Assembly (NCBI RefSeq): GCF_005239225.2
Contig: NC_133298.1
Location: 5,391,395 to 5,455,394 of the forward strand
Origin: Populus alba
Taxonomy: Eukaryota; Streptophyta; Magnoliopsida; Malpighiales; Salicaceae
Reading direction: 5' to 3'
DNA: 64,000 nt
In this document: positions 40,801 through 53,929 of the stretch, piece by piece
Layout of the letters: each line of letters opens with the position of its first letter
How positions within the stretch are numbered: the stretch's first letter is position 1
The notes under the pieces: model-generated
What the model saw: only the letters and a program-made list of their open reading frames with translations
What the model was told of the DNA's origin: nothing
Databases searched by the model: none
Made by a program: the position numbers and the translations under genes

Positions 40801-42254
40801 TGAAAAGGAGGGATCACTGTTTCCCTCCTCACAAATTCCTGTTACAATTAGTTCTTGTAAATTATTGTTGTGTAAGTTAGAAGAGAAAGTGTTCAATTCA
40901 TTGTTTAGAAGAGAAAGTGTTCAATTCATTGTCGTTGTTAAACATGCATGTCTACTCAAATTCTGGCCTTTTCTTCTTGTAAGTGATTCATCTCGTCGAC
41001 AACAGTGACGTTTGAACTTCAATCTTATCCAGCTAACACCTAAATGCTCCTTGACTTGACTCAGCTAAGTTGCCTATCTGCCTCTTGCTTTATTTTTTAT
41101 TTTCTAAGTTAATATATGATTTTCTAGCATAATTGAAGTCCTATATTGTTTTTTTATTTCAATGGAAAAAATAGCACTGCGCTTTAGGAAACCACTATTA
41201 TTAAACCGTCTTAACCTGGTGTGTTGATTCAATAATTGGTTTTAGTTTAAAAAATATCTTAAAATAATATTATTTTAATTAAAGTTAATATGATAAATTT
41301 ATAAATTTGTATCAAGTCATTACTGAGATGGGTTTATATAACGAGAAATTATAGTAATGATTATTTTTTATTTAAAAAAATATCAAAATAATATTTTTAA
41401 TATCAGGATATTAAAACTATCAAAATCATAAAAATAAAATTAATTTAAAGTAAAAAAATTCAAAAATCTTTCGAAAACATTTTTAAACACAAAAATAATG
41501 TGTACAAAACAATTTTGATTTTGAAGAGAAAAGATTATATGCATAACCACTGTACATTAATTTTCATGGAAGTTTGAGCATTTTTCACTTGGGTAGCATC
41601 CGTCCCTGTGCATGGGAGCTAGAGTAATTAATAAAGTAACAAGTCAAATTATAAGTTAGTCATTATTTTTTAAGAAAATAATAATTTGGTCTGTTTAGGG
41701 GTGTTTTATATTGAAATTCAACTTTTTTTTTCTTCAAAAATAAATGTTTTTTAGTGTTTTAAATTGTTTTGATATGCTGATATTAAAAATAAATTTTAAT
41801 AAAAAAAATATTATTTTGATTTATTTCTGAATGAAAAACACTTTAAAAAAATAACCGCTACTATATTTTCAAATATTCTTATTTTAAAAATCACACATTA
41901 ATCTCTTAACAATCTTTCATCGTCAGCTTATAAGCAACAAATATATTATTTTTCAATTAAAAATAAAAAAAATGACAACAAAATACTTCAATTATATATA
42001 TATATACTTGGAAGAGTGTTGGCATCTTGCATGTATTTCTTTAAAGTTGTTTGATAATTATTTGAAAGTGTGCTTGTGGTTATTTTTTAAAATGTTTTTT
42101 ACTTGAAAATACATTAAAATATTTTTTAAAAAAAAATTATTTTTGATATCAGCACATTAAAATGATCTGAAAATATATAAAAAATAATTTAAAGCAAAGA
42201 TAAAAAATAAAAAAAATTAAATGTTTTTTTTAAACTAAAATATAAAAACAAACA
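40801..42254. repeat. Non-coding inverted paralogue of 23.6-24.8 kb
   Basis: 40935-41130 and 41570-41680 match 24440-24650 and 23860-23960 inverted. AT-rich family copies lie at 41340-41480, 41700-41880 and 42040-42240. No gene. Confidence 0.6.
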
Positions 42255-42540
42255 GGTGAAGTGAGAAAAGTTAGATGTGGTTATTTAAATTTGGAGAAAA
42301 CTAAATTAAAATTTAATTATGAAGTGAGAAGCGATGACACAGGGAGGTAAGTCAAAAGCCTTCAGCAGCATTATTAGTCTTTCGAGATTTTATTTTTATT
42401 TTATTTTGTATGTGTGGGAAAAGTTATATATGTGGTTATTTGAACCTGGAGAAGACTAAATTAAATTTTAATTATGAAGTGAGAAGAGATGAGACAGGGA
42501 GGCAAGTCAAAAGCCTTCAGCAGCATTAATATTAGAGTTT
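42255..42540 (+). repeat. Tandem duplication, two units of about 145 bp
   Basis: Both units carry 'aaatttaattatgaagtgag' type sequence and end 'aaagccttcagcagcatta'. Only one unit exists in the inverted paralogue near 23270-23400, so the doubling occurred after the segmental duplication or one unit was lost there. Confidence 0.75.
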
Positions 42541-42870
42541 GATAAAAATATTATAGATATTATTTTTTTAAAATATTTTTTTATTTAAAAATATATTAAA
42601 ATAATATTTGAATATTATTATTTTAAATTTATTTTTAATATTAGAACAACAAAACAATAAAAAAAAGTTAAGAAAATAATAATTTAAAACTAATTGTTTT
42701 TTTAAAAAAAACACGCTTGGACAACAACACTAAACAGAGCCTTAGTAAATATTTGTTTTCGTGGTTGAATTTGCTTTCCAAACTACTTTTTATCTAAAAT
42801 ATTATTAAATTAAATTTTTTAAAATTTTTTTGATGATTTTAATATACTATTATAAAAAAATAAAATAAAA

Positions 42871-42902
<32 letters not shown>

Positions 42903-44229
42903 CATTTTAATATATTTTCAATTAAAAAATATTTTTAAAAATTACCTTGCCCTCACTTTACCAAATACACATTTACAACCGGTTTGGATACGCGTTAACA
43001 TTCGCATTTATTTAAAAACGCACTAATTAGCTGTTTGGTTACAAATTGTTAAAAAATAAAAAACGTGGATCCCACCATTTAAATGGTGTAGGACCATAGT
43101 TTTTTTGAAAGCAGTAAAATACTGTCTTTTGCATTATTTATGCTAATTCCACTATTCAATAAACAGTGCAATTAGCATGAATAATATATATTGATATACT
43201 ATTCATGTAAACAGTGCCAAAGAATTGCACTGTTCACTTAAAAATAATGAACAGTGCAATTCACTTGCAATATTCACAAGTGAATTGCGCTGTTCACGTG
43301 AACAGTTTTAGTTTTTCTTTTCTTTTAGTGTGTTAATTTTTGAACATTTTTTTTTTAAAAAAAAAAAACTAGTTTAGAGTGAATTAAATTAACTTGCACT
43401 GTGATTTGAATAATTTTTTTTCCTCGAAAAACTAGTATAAATTCACTCGCACTGTAATATTAATTTTATACCTGATAATATTTTATCTAATTTTATTAGA
43501 CGCTCAAAAAATTATGAAAACTGTAGTTCTTGTCGAATGTATTTTGTATGTAATGGAATTGTAAATGGTTTCATGGAATAATAAAAAATATTTTATATAA
43601 AGTATTATTTATTTCACGATGTAATAGCAATAGTTAAATCTACAATATTAAAATTAAAAACCATCAATATTAATATATATTTTTTAAAATTATTTTATAA
43701 CCTCAATTTCAAAAGTATTCTTAATAAAACACATTAAATTATTTTTTTGTTCAACCTTATTTTCAACCACATTTTTAATCAAACACCTATTTTTTCAACA
43801 TAACCTCAACTAAAAGTACTTTTTATAAATTAATTTTTTTAAAACCACAACCACAATAACAACCGCAATATCAAATTAACCCTTAATATTGGATGCACAA
43901 TTGAGCTTAACATTCCTTTCTTGTAAAAAAAAATAAAAATACTATTCATTCTAATCTCTTTGACGAGGAGGCGTGCAAAATCATTTCTTTAAAACTTTAA
44001 AGTGAAAATATTTGGATTCTAGAGAATAAAATCTCCTTATTTGAAGTCAACCAACTCGGCTTGGAGACCTCTCACCGATTAATTGTATGCATACAGTGAG
44101 CAAAGTAGATGTTGCTTTCGTAGGGTCAAATTTTCCTAGTGGAGGCCCTCTAGGGTTCTTATATAATTGGCAACCCTTCGCCATTAGAGGCACAAAAAAC
44201 AATCCAAACCTTTTGGGTAGTTGGCAAAT
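42541..44229. other. AT-rich intergenic with foldback and chitinase D promoter
   Basis: 42545-42720 and 42780-42950 are AT-rich family copies with an (AT)n tract at 42875-42902. 43090-43320 is a foldback sharing GAACAGTGCAATT motifs with the MITE at 37.6 kb. 44040-44229 is less AT-rich and looks like the promoter and leader of the chitinase D pseudogene, with a TATATAA near 44159. No other gene. Confidence 0.5.
43090..43320. repeat. Nested foldback (GTGCAATT...AATTGCAC palindromes)
   Basis: Several overlapping palindromes, for example AATTGCACTGTTCACTT with AATGAACAGTGCAATT, and TTCACGTGAA. Similar to the core of the MITE at 38.2 kb, so perhaps a diverged relative of it. Confidence 0.65.
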
Positions 44230-44835
<606 letters not shown>

Positions 44836-44883
44836 CCTATTTGGCAAGATCTCTTGAGTTTTATGTATAAAGAAGGTTGTGGG
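44836..44883 (+). pseudogene. Tail of the unidentified gene, second copy, 5' piece
   Basis: These 48 bases match the minus-strand gene tail at 32455-32510 (PIWQ.LLSF..KEGCG). The rest of the tail continues after the copia element, at 49211-49243, ending in WKG and a stop with flanking sequence also conserved. It marks a segmental duplication breakpoint directly against the truncated chitinase. Confidence 0.8.
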
Positions 44884-45142
44884 TGTTAGAAACAGATATT
44901 CAAGAACACTGATGAATACTGAATTGTATCTCCTGCTTTGAAGAAACAATCGTCTGGCTTTATATAGCCTTTACAATGCTGCATGGTGGCTAATAACTGC
45001 TGCACCGTGATTCAAGGAATCAGTTTGTTAACTAACAATTAAACACTAAGAAACTTATCTGACTTAACTAACTACCAGCTGGATAACTAACTAACAGATT
45101 TATTCAACAATATTGCTAATAGTTATTGAATACTTTCCAACA
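44884..45142 (-). repeat. 3' LTR of copia-2
   Basis: 259 bases with TG...CA ends; lacks a 9-base segment present in the partner LTR. Confidence 0.9.
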
Positions 45143-45173
45143 TTCTTTCCTCTAACTAATTTATGTGTTGTTA

Positions 45174-48100
45174 TTAGTTTACTCCAGACATCACACAGAC
45201 TCCCATTTGTTCTTGAAGATTTTTAAATGTCTGCAGTTTAACTGGTTTCGTTAGCAAGTCAGCCACTTGATCTTGTGAGCCACAATGCACAAGTTCAATG
45301 ACCCTGTCTCGAGTTAAATCACATAAGAAATGGAATCCACTTGATCTATTGAGCCACAATACACAAGTTCAATGACCCTGTCTCGAGTTAAATCACATAA
45401 GAAATGGAATCTCACATCAATGTGTTTACTACGTCCATGCATAATGGGATTTCTTAAGAGCTTGATGGTTGAACTGTTATCACACATTAAGATGGTGCAC
45501 CCTTCTTGTTCAACATTTAACTTCACCAGAATCCTTCTCATCCATATTGCCTGGAAAGCACAGGCAGCTACTGCCACGAATTATGTTTCAGTTGTTGATA
45601 GAGTGACTATAAGTTGCTTCTTTGATGACCATGAAACTGCTCCTCTACTCAGCATGAAGACATAATTGGATGTACTCTTTCTGTCTGTAATGTCTCCTGC
45701 ATAGTCACTATCAGTGTATGCAATCAGCTGTTTGTTCTCATTCTTCTTGTAGAATATTCCATAATTAATGGTACCCTTCAAGTATCTTAATATTCTTTTA
45801 GCAGCCTGTAGATGCACTTCTGTTGGATTGGCCATAAACCTGCTAATAAAGCTCACCCCAATCATGATATCTGGCCTTGTAGCAGTGATATACATAAGAC
45901 TTTCTATTATTTGTTTATAGTAAGTCTCATCGATTTTGCTTCCTTCTCCAATTTTATTAGTCTTAAAGCCAGGGACTATAGGATTCATTATGCATTACTT
46001 TCTTCCATTCCAAACCATTTCAGAACCTCTAGTGTATATTTTCATTGACAGATATAGATTCCATTGATCTGTTGTAGTACTTTTATGCCTAAGAAGAACC
46101 TCATTCTTCCTAGATCAGTCATGTCAAATACCCTCATCATTGATTGCTTGAATTCTAACATCATTTGCTCATCATCTCCAGTGAAGATCAAGTCATCCAC
46201 ATAAACACTCACAATTAAAATTCTGCCTCCACTGGTTTGTTTAGCAAACAAAGTTTGTTCATTGATGCACTTCTAAAATCCTTCATGGATGAAGTAAGCT
46301 TCAATGCGACTAAACCAAGCTCGAGGGGCTTGTTTTAGTCCATACAAAGCTTTGTGTAATTTGTAGACCTTGTGCTCATTTCCTTTCTGCTCATATCCTT
46401 TTAGTTGTTCTATAAATAAATCCTCACTTAATTTCCCATGCAAAAAAGCCGACTTAACATCTAGTTGATAGATGAGCCAACTTCTTTGAGCAACTAGTGC
46501 AATGATCATTCGAACAATGTCCATTATTGCCATATGAGCAAATACCTCTATGTAATCCACACCATGTTATTAAGCATAGCCCTTTGCAACCAACCAGGCT
46601 TTAAACTTATCCACTTTACCAGACTCATTTAGCTTGGTCTTGTATATCCATTTCACCCCAATCTTCTTAGTTCTAGCTGGTAATTCAGTTAAACTCCATG
46701 TCTCATTCTTTTGAATTGATTCTATTTTAGCATCCATGACTTCCCTCTACTGATAACTTTTTACTGCCTCTTCATAGCTCACGGGGTCATCAGAAGTTAC
46801 AATTGCCATTTTCAGTTCAGTTTCTTCTTCTGACAATCCTTCACTAGAGACATGGTCTCTCATCCAACTAGGAATAATTCCTTCTTGTATGCAGATTGAC
46901 ACCTTCTTCATGTATTGTGTTGGCAGGAGCATTGTTGGATTCTTCAATGGCATCATAATTTGACTCTACACCTGAGTCTGCAATATTATGCTCAATTGTC
47001 TCTGCATCTCTACTATTGTTTGCTTCATCTCCATCAGTTTCACCTTCTTCTCCCCATTCTAAGTTCATTTGTAACTCCTCTTTGTAACTGATATCCCAAT
47101 CCCAGTGTTTCTCTTCTTCAAAGATTATGCCCCTACTAGTTACAATTTTCTTTGTCGCAGGGTCATACAATATATAACCCTTTGATTCTTCACTTACTCC
47201 CAACAGTACACAACACACACTCTTGTTTTCCAGTTTGGTTCGTCTTGTATTTGGTATATACACATGAGCTACACATCCAACCACTCTAAAGTGTTCAACT
47301 GAGGGCTTCACTCCAGTCCACACTTCTTCTGATGTCATGTCTTTTACAGCATTAGTAGGACATTTGTTCAAGACATATATGATCCAGTTTACTGCCTCAG
47401 CCTAGAAGGTTTTGGGAATCTTCTTTTCTGAAAGCATGGATCTTACCAAGTTCATCACTGTCTTATTCTTCCTCCCAGCCACTCTATGCTGCTGAGGGGT
47501 GTAGGCTGTAGTTAGCTATCTTTTGATACCATTCTGCTTACAGAACTCATTGAATTCCAGCGAGTTGAATTCACCACCTCTACCTGTTCTTATACACTTG
47601 ATGTATTGTCCAATTTCTTTTTCAACAAGCTTCTTAAAGTACTGGAAATGTTGGAGAGCTTCTAATTTTTCTGCTAGAAAATAAACCGAAGCCTTCCTGC
47701 TATAGTCATCAATAAGGCATAAGAAATACCTTTTCCTATTGTTTAAGGTTGGTGTGATTGGACCATATATGTCTGCATGGATGAGCTGTAACCTTTGTGA
47801 TGCATGCCATTGACTATTCTTTGGAAAGGATTCTCTATGCTGCTTGCCAATTATACAAGCAGTGCATTCTATAGTTGATGTAAGGAGCTGTGGCAGTCCT
47901 CAAATCATCTTCTTATATTACAAGGTTCTTAGTCCTTTGTGGCTGAGATGGTCATATCTGCAATACCATAAATGTGATAGATCTTGTGCATATGTATGAA
48001 AACAAGAAGCATCTTTAACTTGAGCCTTTGCTATTAGCACAAACATCCTATTGATTTTCATCCTGGTTTGAATGATCAGGCCTCTCACATGATGATAAAT

Positions 48101-48920
48101 TTTGCGTGTTCCTGATTTGATAAGGATTGTCAAACTCTTTTCTTGTAGCTGGCCTATGCTTAGAAGGTTATTCTTCAGTTCAAGTACACAGAATACATCA
48201 GTAACCATGTGTTGCATGCCATCCAAAAACAGCTTGACTTTTCCTTTCCCAAGAACTGTCATTCTTGTATTATTCCCAAGATTTACTAGTTGTCTAAATT
48301 CTTCATTCATTTCACAGAACATAGCCTTGTCTCCACACATATGGTTTGAGCAACCAAAGTCCAAGAACCATGCATCCTCTCAATTATTGTCATATAATTC
48401 CACATGAAACATCAATAGTATTTCTTCTTCATTGTTCAGTTCTATATAATTTGCCTCTTTGTTCATTGTGGGACATTCATACTGAAAATGGCCAAGTTTG
48501 TGACATTTATAACACTCCACAATGGTTTTGTTAAAGGTATATCGTCCTCTACCTCTTCCTCCTCCTCTAAGAGCTCGTCTACCTTGACCTCTGCTATATA
48601 ACCTATCTTCAGATGTCACCTTCAAAGCTTGTTCTCCCATGTTGTGTTTCTGAAATTTTTGTTCATGCACAATCAATGAGCTTTGTAACTCATCAATTAA
48701 GAGAACATCAATGTCCCTAAATTCTTTAATTGAACATACTATGTAATTGAATTTGTCAGTCAAGGATTGAAAATCTTCTCCACAATCATTACATCTTGCA
48801 TTTGTTCCCTATATATTCTTATTTTGTTGGCTACAGTCATAACCTTTGTAAAATAGTCAATGATATTCTCACCTATTTTCATCTCCGGTGTTTCAAACTC
48901 CTTCCTTAGTGTTTGATACC
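45174..48920 (-). pseudogene. copia-2 gag-pol polyprotein, heavily broken, gag N-terminus deleted
   Basis: Reading down the minus strand: gag begins abruptly at about 48912 (LRKEFETPEMKIGENI), only about 20 bases from the primer site. The zinc knuckle CYKCHKLGHFQYEC lies near 48510, protease DFGCSNHMCG near 48360, then integrase pieces to about 47370 and a connecting region to 46750. RT follows from 46560 to 45580 with YVDDLIFTGDD near 46200, then RNase H (AVAACAFQAIW, VADLLTKP). More than ten stops or shifts. About 80 bases of the RNase H region are tandemly duplicated (45262-45419). Confidence 0.88.
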
Positions 48921-48942
48921 AATGGAGGCTCTGATACCAATT

Positions 48943-49210
48943 TGTTAGATACAGATATTCAAGAACAGTGATGAATATTGAATTGTATCGCCTACTTTGA
49001 AGAAACAATCGTTTGGCTTTATATAGCCTTTACAATGCTGCTTGGTGGCTAATAACTGTTGCATCGTGATTCAAGGAATCAGTTTGTTAACTAACAATTG
49101 AACACTAACAAACTTACTTGACTTAACTAACCGCTAGCTTGATAACTAACAAACAGATTTAACAAATTTACTCAACAATATTACTAACAGTTATTGAATA
49201 CTTCTCAACA
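48943..49210 (-). repeat. 5' LTR of copia-2
   Basis: 268 bases; primer-binding site immediately inside on the minus strand. Confidence 0.9.
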
Positions 49211-50592
49211 GTGGAGCTTTGGTTTCTCTTTTGGAAGGGTGATGGCAACTCGTGTTATAGAAATATCTCACTTGAAAATTTAAATTGTTAGTTAAGATCT
49301 CAAGATATTATTTATATAATTTTTTAATACATTTTTTAAAGTGAAAGCTTTTTGAATTTAAAACTTGCACATAATTATATTATCTTGTGTTTAATTTTTA
49401 TCAAATAGAATATGAGTGATAAGATTTAAACTCATGACTAATTGATCAACAAGACTCTAATACCTTGTCAACAATCATCTCAACTTAAAAATTTAAATTA
49501 TTATTTAAAACTCATAAATATGATTTATATAATTTTCTAATAATTTAATTACAGGATTGTCTTCATCAGCTCTCCTCTTTACAAGTTAATTTGATGATGT
49601 GACTTTGAGTAATTTTTTAAGAAGATAGAAAATGAGGGTAAGAAACAAAATATCAATTTGAGCCACTCCGATGGACTTACTGGTTCTCAATCTGGGTACT
49701 TGTCATTTGATAAGTGTGTTGTAACACAAGGTAGTCAAAGAAAGAAGAACAAAAGAAGTTTAAGAATGCTTCAAGCACTTACCATTAACATAATATTTTT
49801 TATTTTTTAAAATTTTATTTTTTACATCAAAGCAATCTAAAATTAATTAAAAAAAAACTAATTTTAAGCCAAAGAAATTCAAATTTTAGGCAAATGAAGT
49901 TTTGGGTTGCACTGTCAAACACTTAAAGTTATTGGATTATTTGATCAATTTTTTTAGTTTTTTTAAATAAAACATCATCATTTTGGATAAAAAAGTTACA
50001 AGTTTTTTGGAGTTGACCCAGTTAAGTGTCACTCGGTTTTTTATCAGGTCAATTAAATCATAGTTTAATTAGTCAAGTCACTCAGATTTAACTAGTTTTT
50101 TTGTATTGTTTTAGGTTGTGTTTAAAAGTATGATAGTGGTTGTTTTTCAAAGTTTGTTTTACTCGGAAATGCATGAAAATAATATTTTTTTTTATTTTTA
50201 AAAAATTATTTTTGACATCCATACATCAAAACAATACAAAAAAAAATACTAAAATACAATAATTTTAAACAAAAACTTAAAAATTCATGAAACCAGAAGA
50301 AGAAGAAGAAGAAGAAGAAGAAGAAAAGCCTTAGCAACAATGAAATTCATAGCCTGCTTTTGATGGAATCGTCAAAGTGGATACTGTTTTCAGACTACCC
50401 AAAAAACAATCCCTAATCCCCTTTGATTCCAAAAAACTCACTGAGGGACTTAAATGTCAATTATATACATAGCTTAGTATGTTTTTTTTATTATTATTTT
50501 CTTATATTATAACTATCCATTGATTAGCATTTAAGAAATAAATTTAATATTAAGTCCATGGACTGTGTATAGAGTATAAACCACTTGTCCAG
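49211..50592. repeat. Continuation of duplicated gene tail and flank, inverted copy of 31.2-32.46 kb
   Basis: 49211-49250 finishes the gene tail (stop near 49243). 49256-49560 matches the decayed TRIM-like unit at 32130-32400 inverted, 49680-49770 matches 31920-32020, 50110-50290 is an AT-rich family copy, 50295-50326 is (GAA)n, and 50340-50460 matches the distal chitinase promoter at 31260-31375. No chitinase follows. No gene. Confidence 0.7.
50295..50326. repeat. (GAA)n microsatellite
   Basis: About ten GAA units between the AT-rich family copy and the chitinase-promoter-like segment. Confidence 0.9.
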
Positions 50593-50884
50593 TGTTAGAG
50601 AATAATATAAATCATATTTTTAGGATCTCACATAAAAGCTTAAGCTTTTAGGTTGAGATGGTTCTTTGACATGGTATCAGAGTCTTACTGATCAAGTGGT
50701 CACGAGTTCAAATCTCATCATCTTTATTTATTTGATAAAAATTAAACACATAGTAAAATGAATATTTGCAAGTTTCAAGCGCAAAGAACTTCCCCTTAAA
50801 GGGATGTGTTAGAGAATAATATAAATCATATCCTAGGACCTCACCTAAAAGCTTAAACTTTTAGGTTGAGATGGTTCTTTGACA
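50593..50884 (+). mobile_element. TRIM (miniature LTR retrotransposon), 292 bp
   Basis: Two 78-79 base terminal direct repeats (50593-50671 and 50807-50884), starting TGTTAGAGAATAATATAA and ending TTTGACA. A tRNA-Met primer site TGGTATCAGAG directly follows the left repeat, and a purine tract (AAAGGGA) precedes the right one. The 135-base interior has no coding capacity. Flanking pentamers TCCAG and CTCAG are only partly alike. Confidence 0.85.
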
Positions 50885-52069
50885 CTCAGAAAACTCTATT
50901 AAAGACCTAAACCCAACTGAAAACATTTTCCACTTTCCATTATTCCCATCTAGAGCATGGAAGGCAAAGGCAGTAAAACGTATAATTAGTAATTTAAGAA
51001 AAACAAAGTGTTCCATTTGTTTTCTGAATAATTATAAGATTTTTCTCAAAACCCTACATTTTTCACACTACACAGCCAACAACTAAAAGAAATATTTGAT
51101 TTGCTTTCAATATTTTTTTCTGGTTACTTCTTCACCATAATTCCGACTATATGATTGCAGCCCATGCAGCTTGAGATAGAAAGTTTACTTGATGCAGAAG
51201 CTCAACTTCAACTATGAAAAGGGGATGGATGCAACGAGGGGAAGTGAGTATTTGGACCACACTCCCATACAAGAGCTTGAAAAAAAGGTTTAAGGTGCGG
51301 GTATTGGGACCGGATTTACAATCAAATTATATAAAATAATTGATTCAATGAAGCTTAATTAAAACCTCATTAATCTGCCTGATCTCATCATCGATTGAAG
51401 TAAAACTTGATTAGAAATAAATAAAATAAATATTATTTTTTATCCTTATTTAAAAATGTAAAAAATCAAATTTATGAACAAATAAAAGGCTATGTATATT
51501 TTTGCAGTGGTATTGTTTTTAAAAAAAAATATTTTTTTACTTTAAATTAATTTTCTTGATATTTTTTGTTTGTTTTGGTGTGTTATTAAAAAAATTATTA
51601 TTTTAATATATTTTCAAGTAAAAAATATTTTAAAAAGAAACCGTTATCATAATTGTCAAATACTCCCAGAGTGATTTGTAAGTGGAAGTAACTTTATAAG
51701 TTGTGAGTTAATGTAACTTAGTAATATGAGCATCTAATTGGATTATATATTGAATTATATCATAAATATTTTGATAATGTTATTAAGTCAGACATGATTT
51801 ACTTAGTTTATGTCAACTGAGCTTGTTTGGTAGTATGGTTTTGGTTGCTTTTCAAATAACTTTTCATACAAAAATGCATGTCAATGATATTTTTTCATTT
51901 TTAAAAAATTATTTTTGACATCAGCACATCAAAATGATTTGAAAACACTAAAAACATATTAATTTGAAGTTAATAAAAAAAAATTCATTTTTTTTCAAAA
52001 ATACTTTTAAAATACAGAAACAAACATACTTTCGAGTTGTTTTTAAAACAGCGAGGAATTCTAATATAA
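50885..52069. repeat. AT-rich intergenic, repeat copies, no gene
   Basis: 51330-51820 matches 28720-29180 in direct orientation. 51500-51660 and 51828-52030 are AT-rich family copies; the second is well delimited, with GCTTGTTTGGTAGT at the left and AAACAAACATAC at the right, resembling short terminal inverted repeats. Confidence 0.55.
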
Positions 52070-53880
52070 AACGAGATGACGTGCCCGCACGTTGCCGCGG
52101 GCTTATAAAATAAATGCACTTGATGGTGTTATAATTGTGAACCAACGCTACATAAGTAATAGAAACTAAAGGTATGATGGACCAAATATTTCATCACGGA
52201 AAAAAAAAAAAAAAAAAAAAGAGGTTGTGTTAGTGATAAAAAAAAACTTAGAGACTGAACAAAATGATTTGTAGCAATCCACATTGTTTTGTGAAGAAAG
52301 ATACAGTGCTTTCGCCACATGATTTAGCTTTTCTGTTAATAAAAAGCAAAAAAAAAATTACAAAGCTAAATTCTCTATCAACTTAATATTAAAAAAAAAA
52401 CCAACAAAGATAATTTTGGAAAGAAAAAAACCCATGAGGAAAAACGTTGCAGCAATTGACAATGTTTTATTAAGAAAACTACAGCGCTTTCCCTAATAAA
52501 ATAAAATAAAATACCATTTAGAGAAATACTGTAGCAATCCACAGTGTTTTGTGAGAAAAACTACAATGCTTTCCCAATATGATTTAGCCTTATTGTAATT
52601 ATAATTCTTAACCAACTCAATATTAAAAAAAGAATGACAAAGATAATTTTGAAAAAAATCATAAAAAATTCATATAGGAAAACACTACAACAATCCATAG
52701 TGTTTTAAAGAAAAAAAATTACAAATCTAAATTCTTAATTAACTCAATATTAAAAAAAAATTAATAGAGACAATTTTAGAAAAAAAAACACAAAAAAAGA
52801 GAAAAAAAAAATCATGTTAGAAACACTGTAGCAATTCACAATGTTTTGTGATGAAAGCTACAGTACTTCCCCACATGATTTAGCTTTATTTGTAATAACT
52901 TGTAATTGTAATTCTCAAACAGCTCAATATTAAAAAAAAAATTGACAAAGATAATTTTGAAAAAATTATAAGAAAAAAAAAACCATGTGGAGAGACACTG
53001 TAGCAATCTATAATGATTTGTAAGGAAAGTTTCATTGCTTTCCCCACATGATTAAGCTTTATTATAAAGTTAAATTCTAACTAACTCAATATTAAAAAAA
53101 AAATCGATGAAGATAATTTTTTAAAAAAAATATTACAAAAAATGAAAACACAAAAGAAACTGGAAAAAAAACCATATGAGGAAAAATTGTATCAATCCAT
53201 AGTGTTTTGATAGGAAAAACTTGTAATTGTAATTTTTAACTAGCTTAATATTTAAAAAAAATAAAATTGATAAAAATAATTTTAGAAAAAAAAAAACATA
53301 ACAAAACAGAAAAAATCCATGTGAGAAAAAACAATGTAGCAATCCACAGTAATTTGCAAAAAAAGTTACAGTGCTTTCGTTATATATTGTAACTGTAATT
53401 TTTAACTAGCTCAATATTAAAAAAATAAAATAAAATAAATAATTTTAGAGAAAATCATGAAAACAAACATTAAAAAAAAAACATGTGGAGAAATACTATA
53501 GCAATCAACAATGTTTTAAAGGAAAAAATTACGAAACTAAAATATTAAAAAAAAATTGACAAATATAATTTTGAAAAATAAAAAATAAAAAATAAAAAAA
53601 TAAAAACTATGTGAGAAAACACCGCAGAAATCCATAGTATTTTAAAAGAAAAAAATTTCAAAGTAAAATTTTTTAACCAGCTCAATATTTAAAAAGTAAA
53701 ATCAATAAAAATAATTTTAGAAAAAAAAAAAACAAAGGAAAGTTGATAAAAAAAAAAAAGGAAAGTTGACAAAAAAAAGGAAAGTGATTTTGAAAAAAAA
53801 AAAAAGGGAAAGTTGGGGAAAAATAAAAAAGAGAAATGGAATGTGAATTATTATTTTCACAGTACTTTTGGGTGCGGGGT
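52070..53880. repeat. GC hairpin head plus tandem hairpin array, copy 2
   Basis: Same order and orientation as 25586-27520. The head has a near-perfect inverted repeat (GCCCGCACG...CGCGGGC), a poly-A run at 52199-52220, then about ten diverged units with CACTGTAGCAATCCACAGTG-type hairpins and A-rich spacers. Unit divergence between the arrays suggests an old dispersed element. No protein is encoded. Confidence 0.75.
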
Positions 53881-53929
53881 ACCAATAATTCTCATTTAGA
53901 GTATTGTATAATAGCTATTTTCTACATGG

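Larger units (their letters stand above)
44884..49210 (-). mobile_element. Ty1/copia LTR retrotransposon, 4.33 kb, degenerate (copia-2)
   Basis: LTRs at 44884-45142 and 48943-49210, starting TGTTAGA and ending CAACA, about 91% identical by eye with one 9-base indel, so older than copia-1. Flanking pentamers GTGGG and GTGGA are a near-perfect target duplication. The tRNA-Met primer site (TTGGTATCAGAGCC, minus strand) lies at 48929-48942. It belongs to a different lineage from copia-1 (unrelated LTR sequence) but has a similar polyprotein order. Confidence 0.92.
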
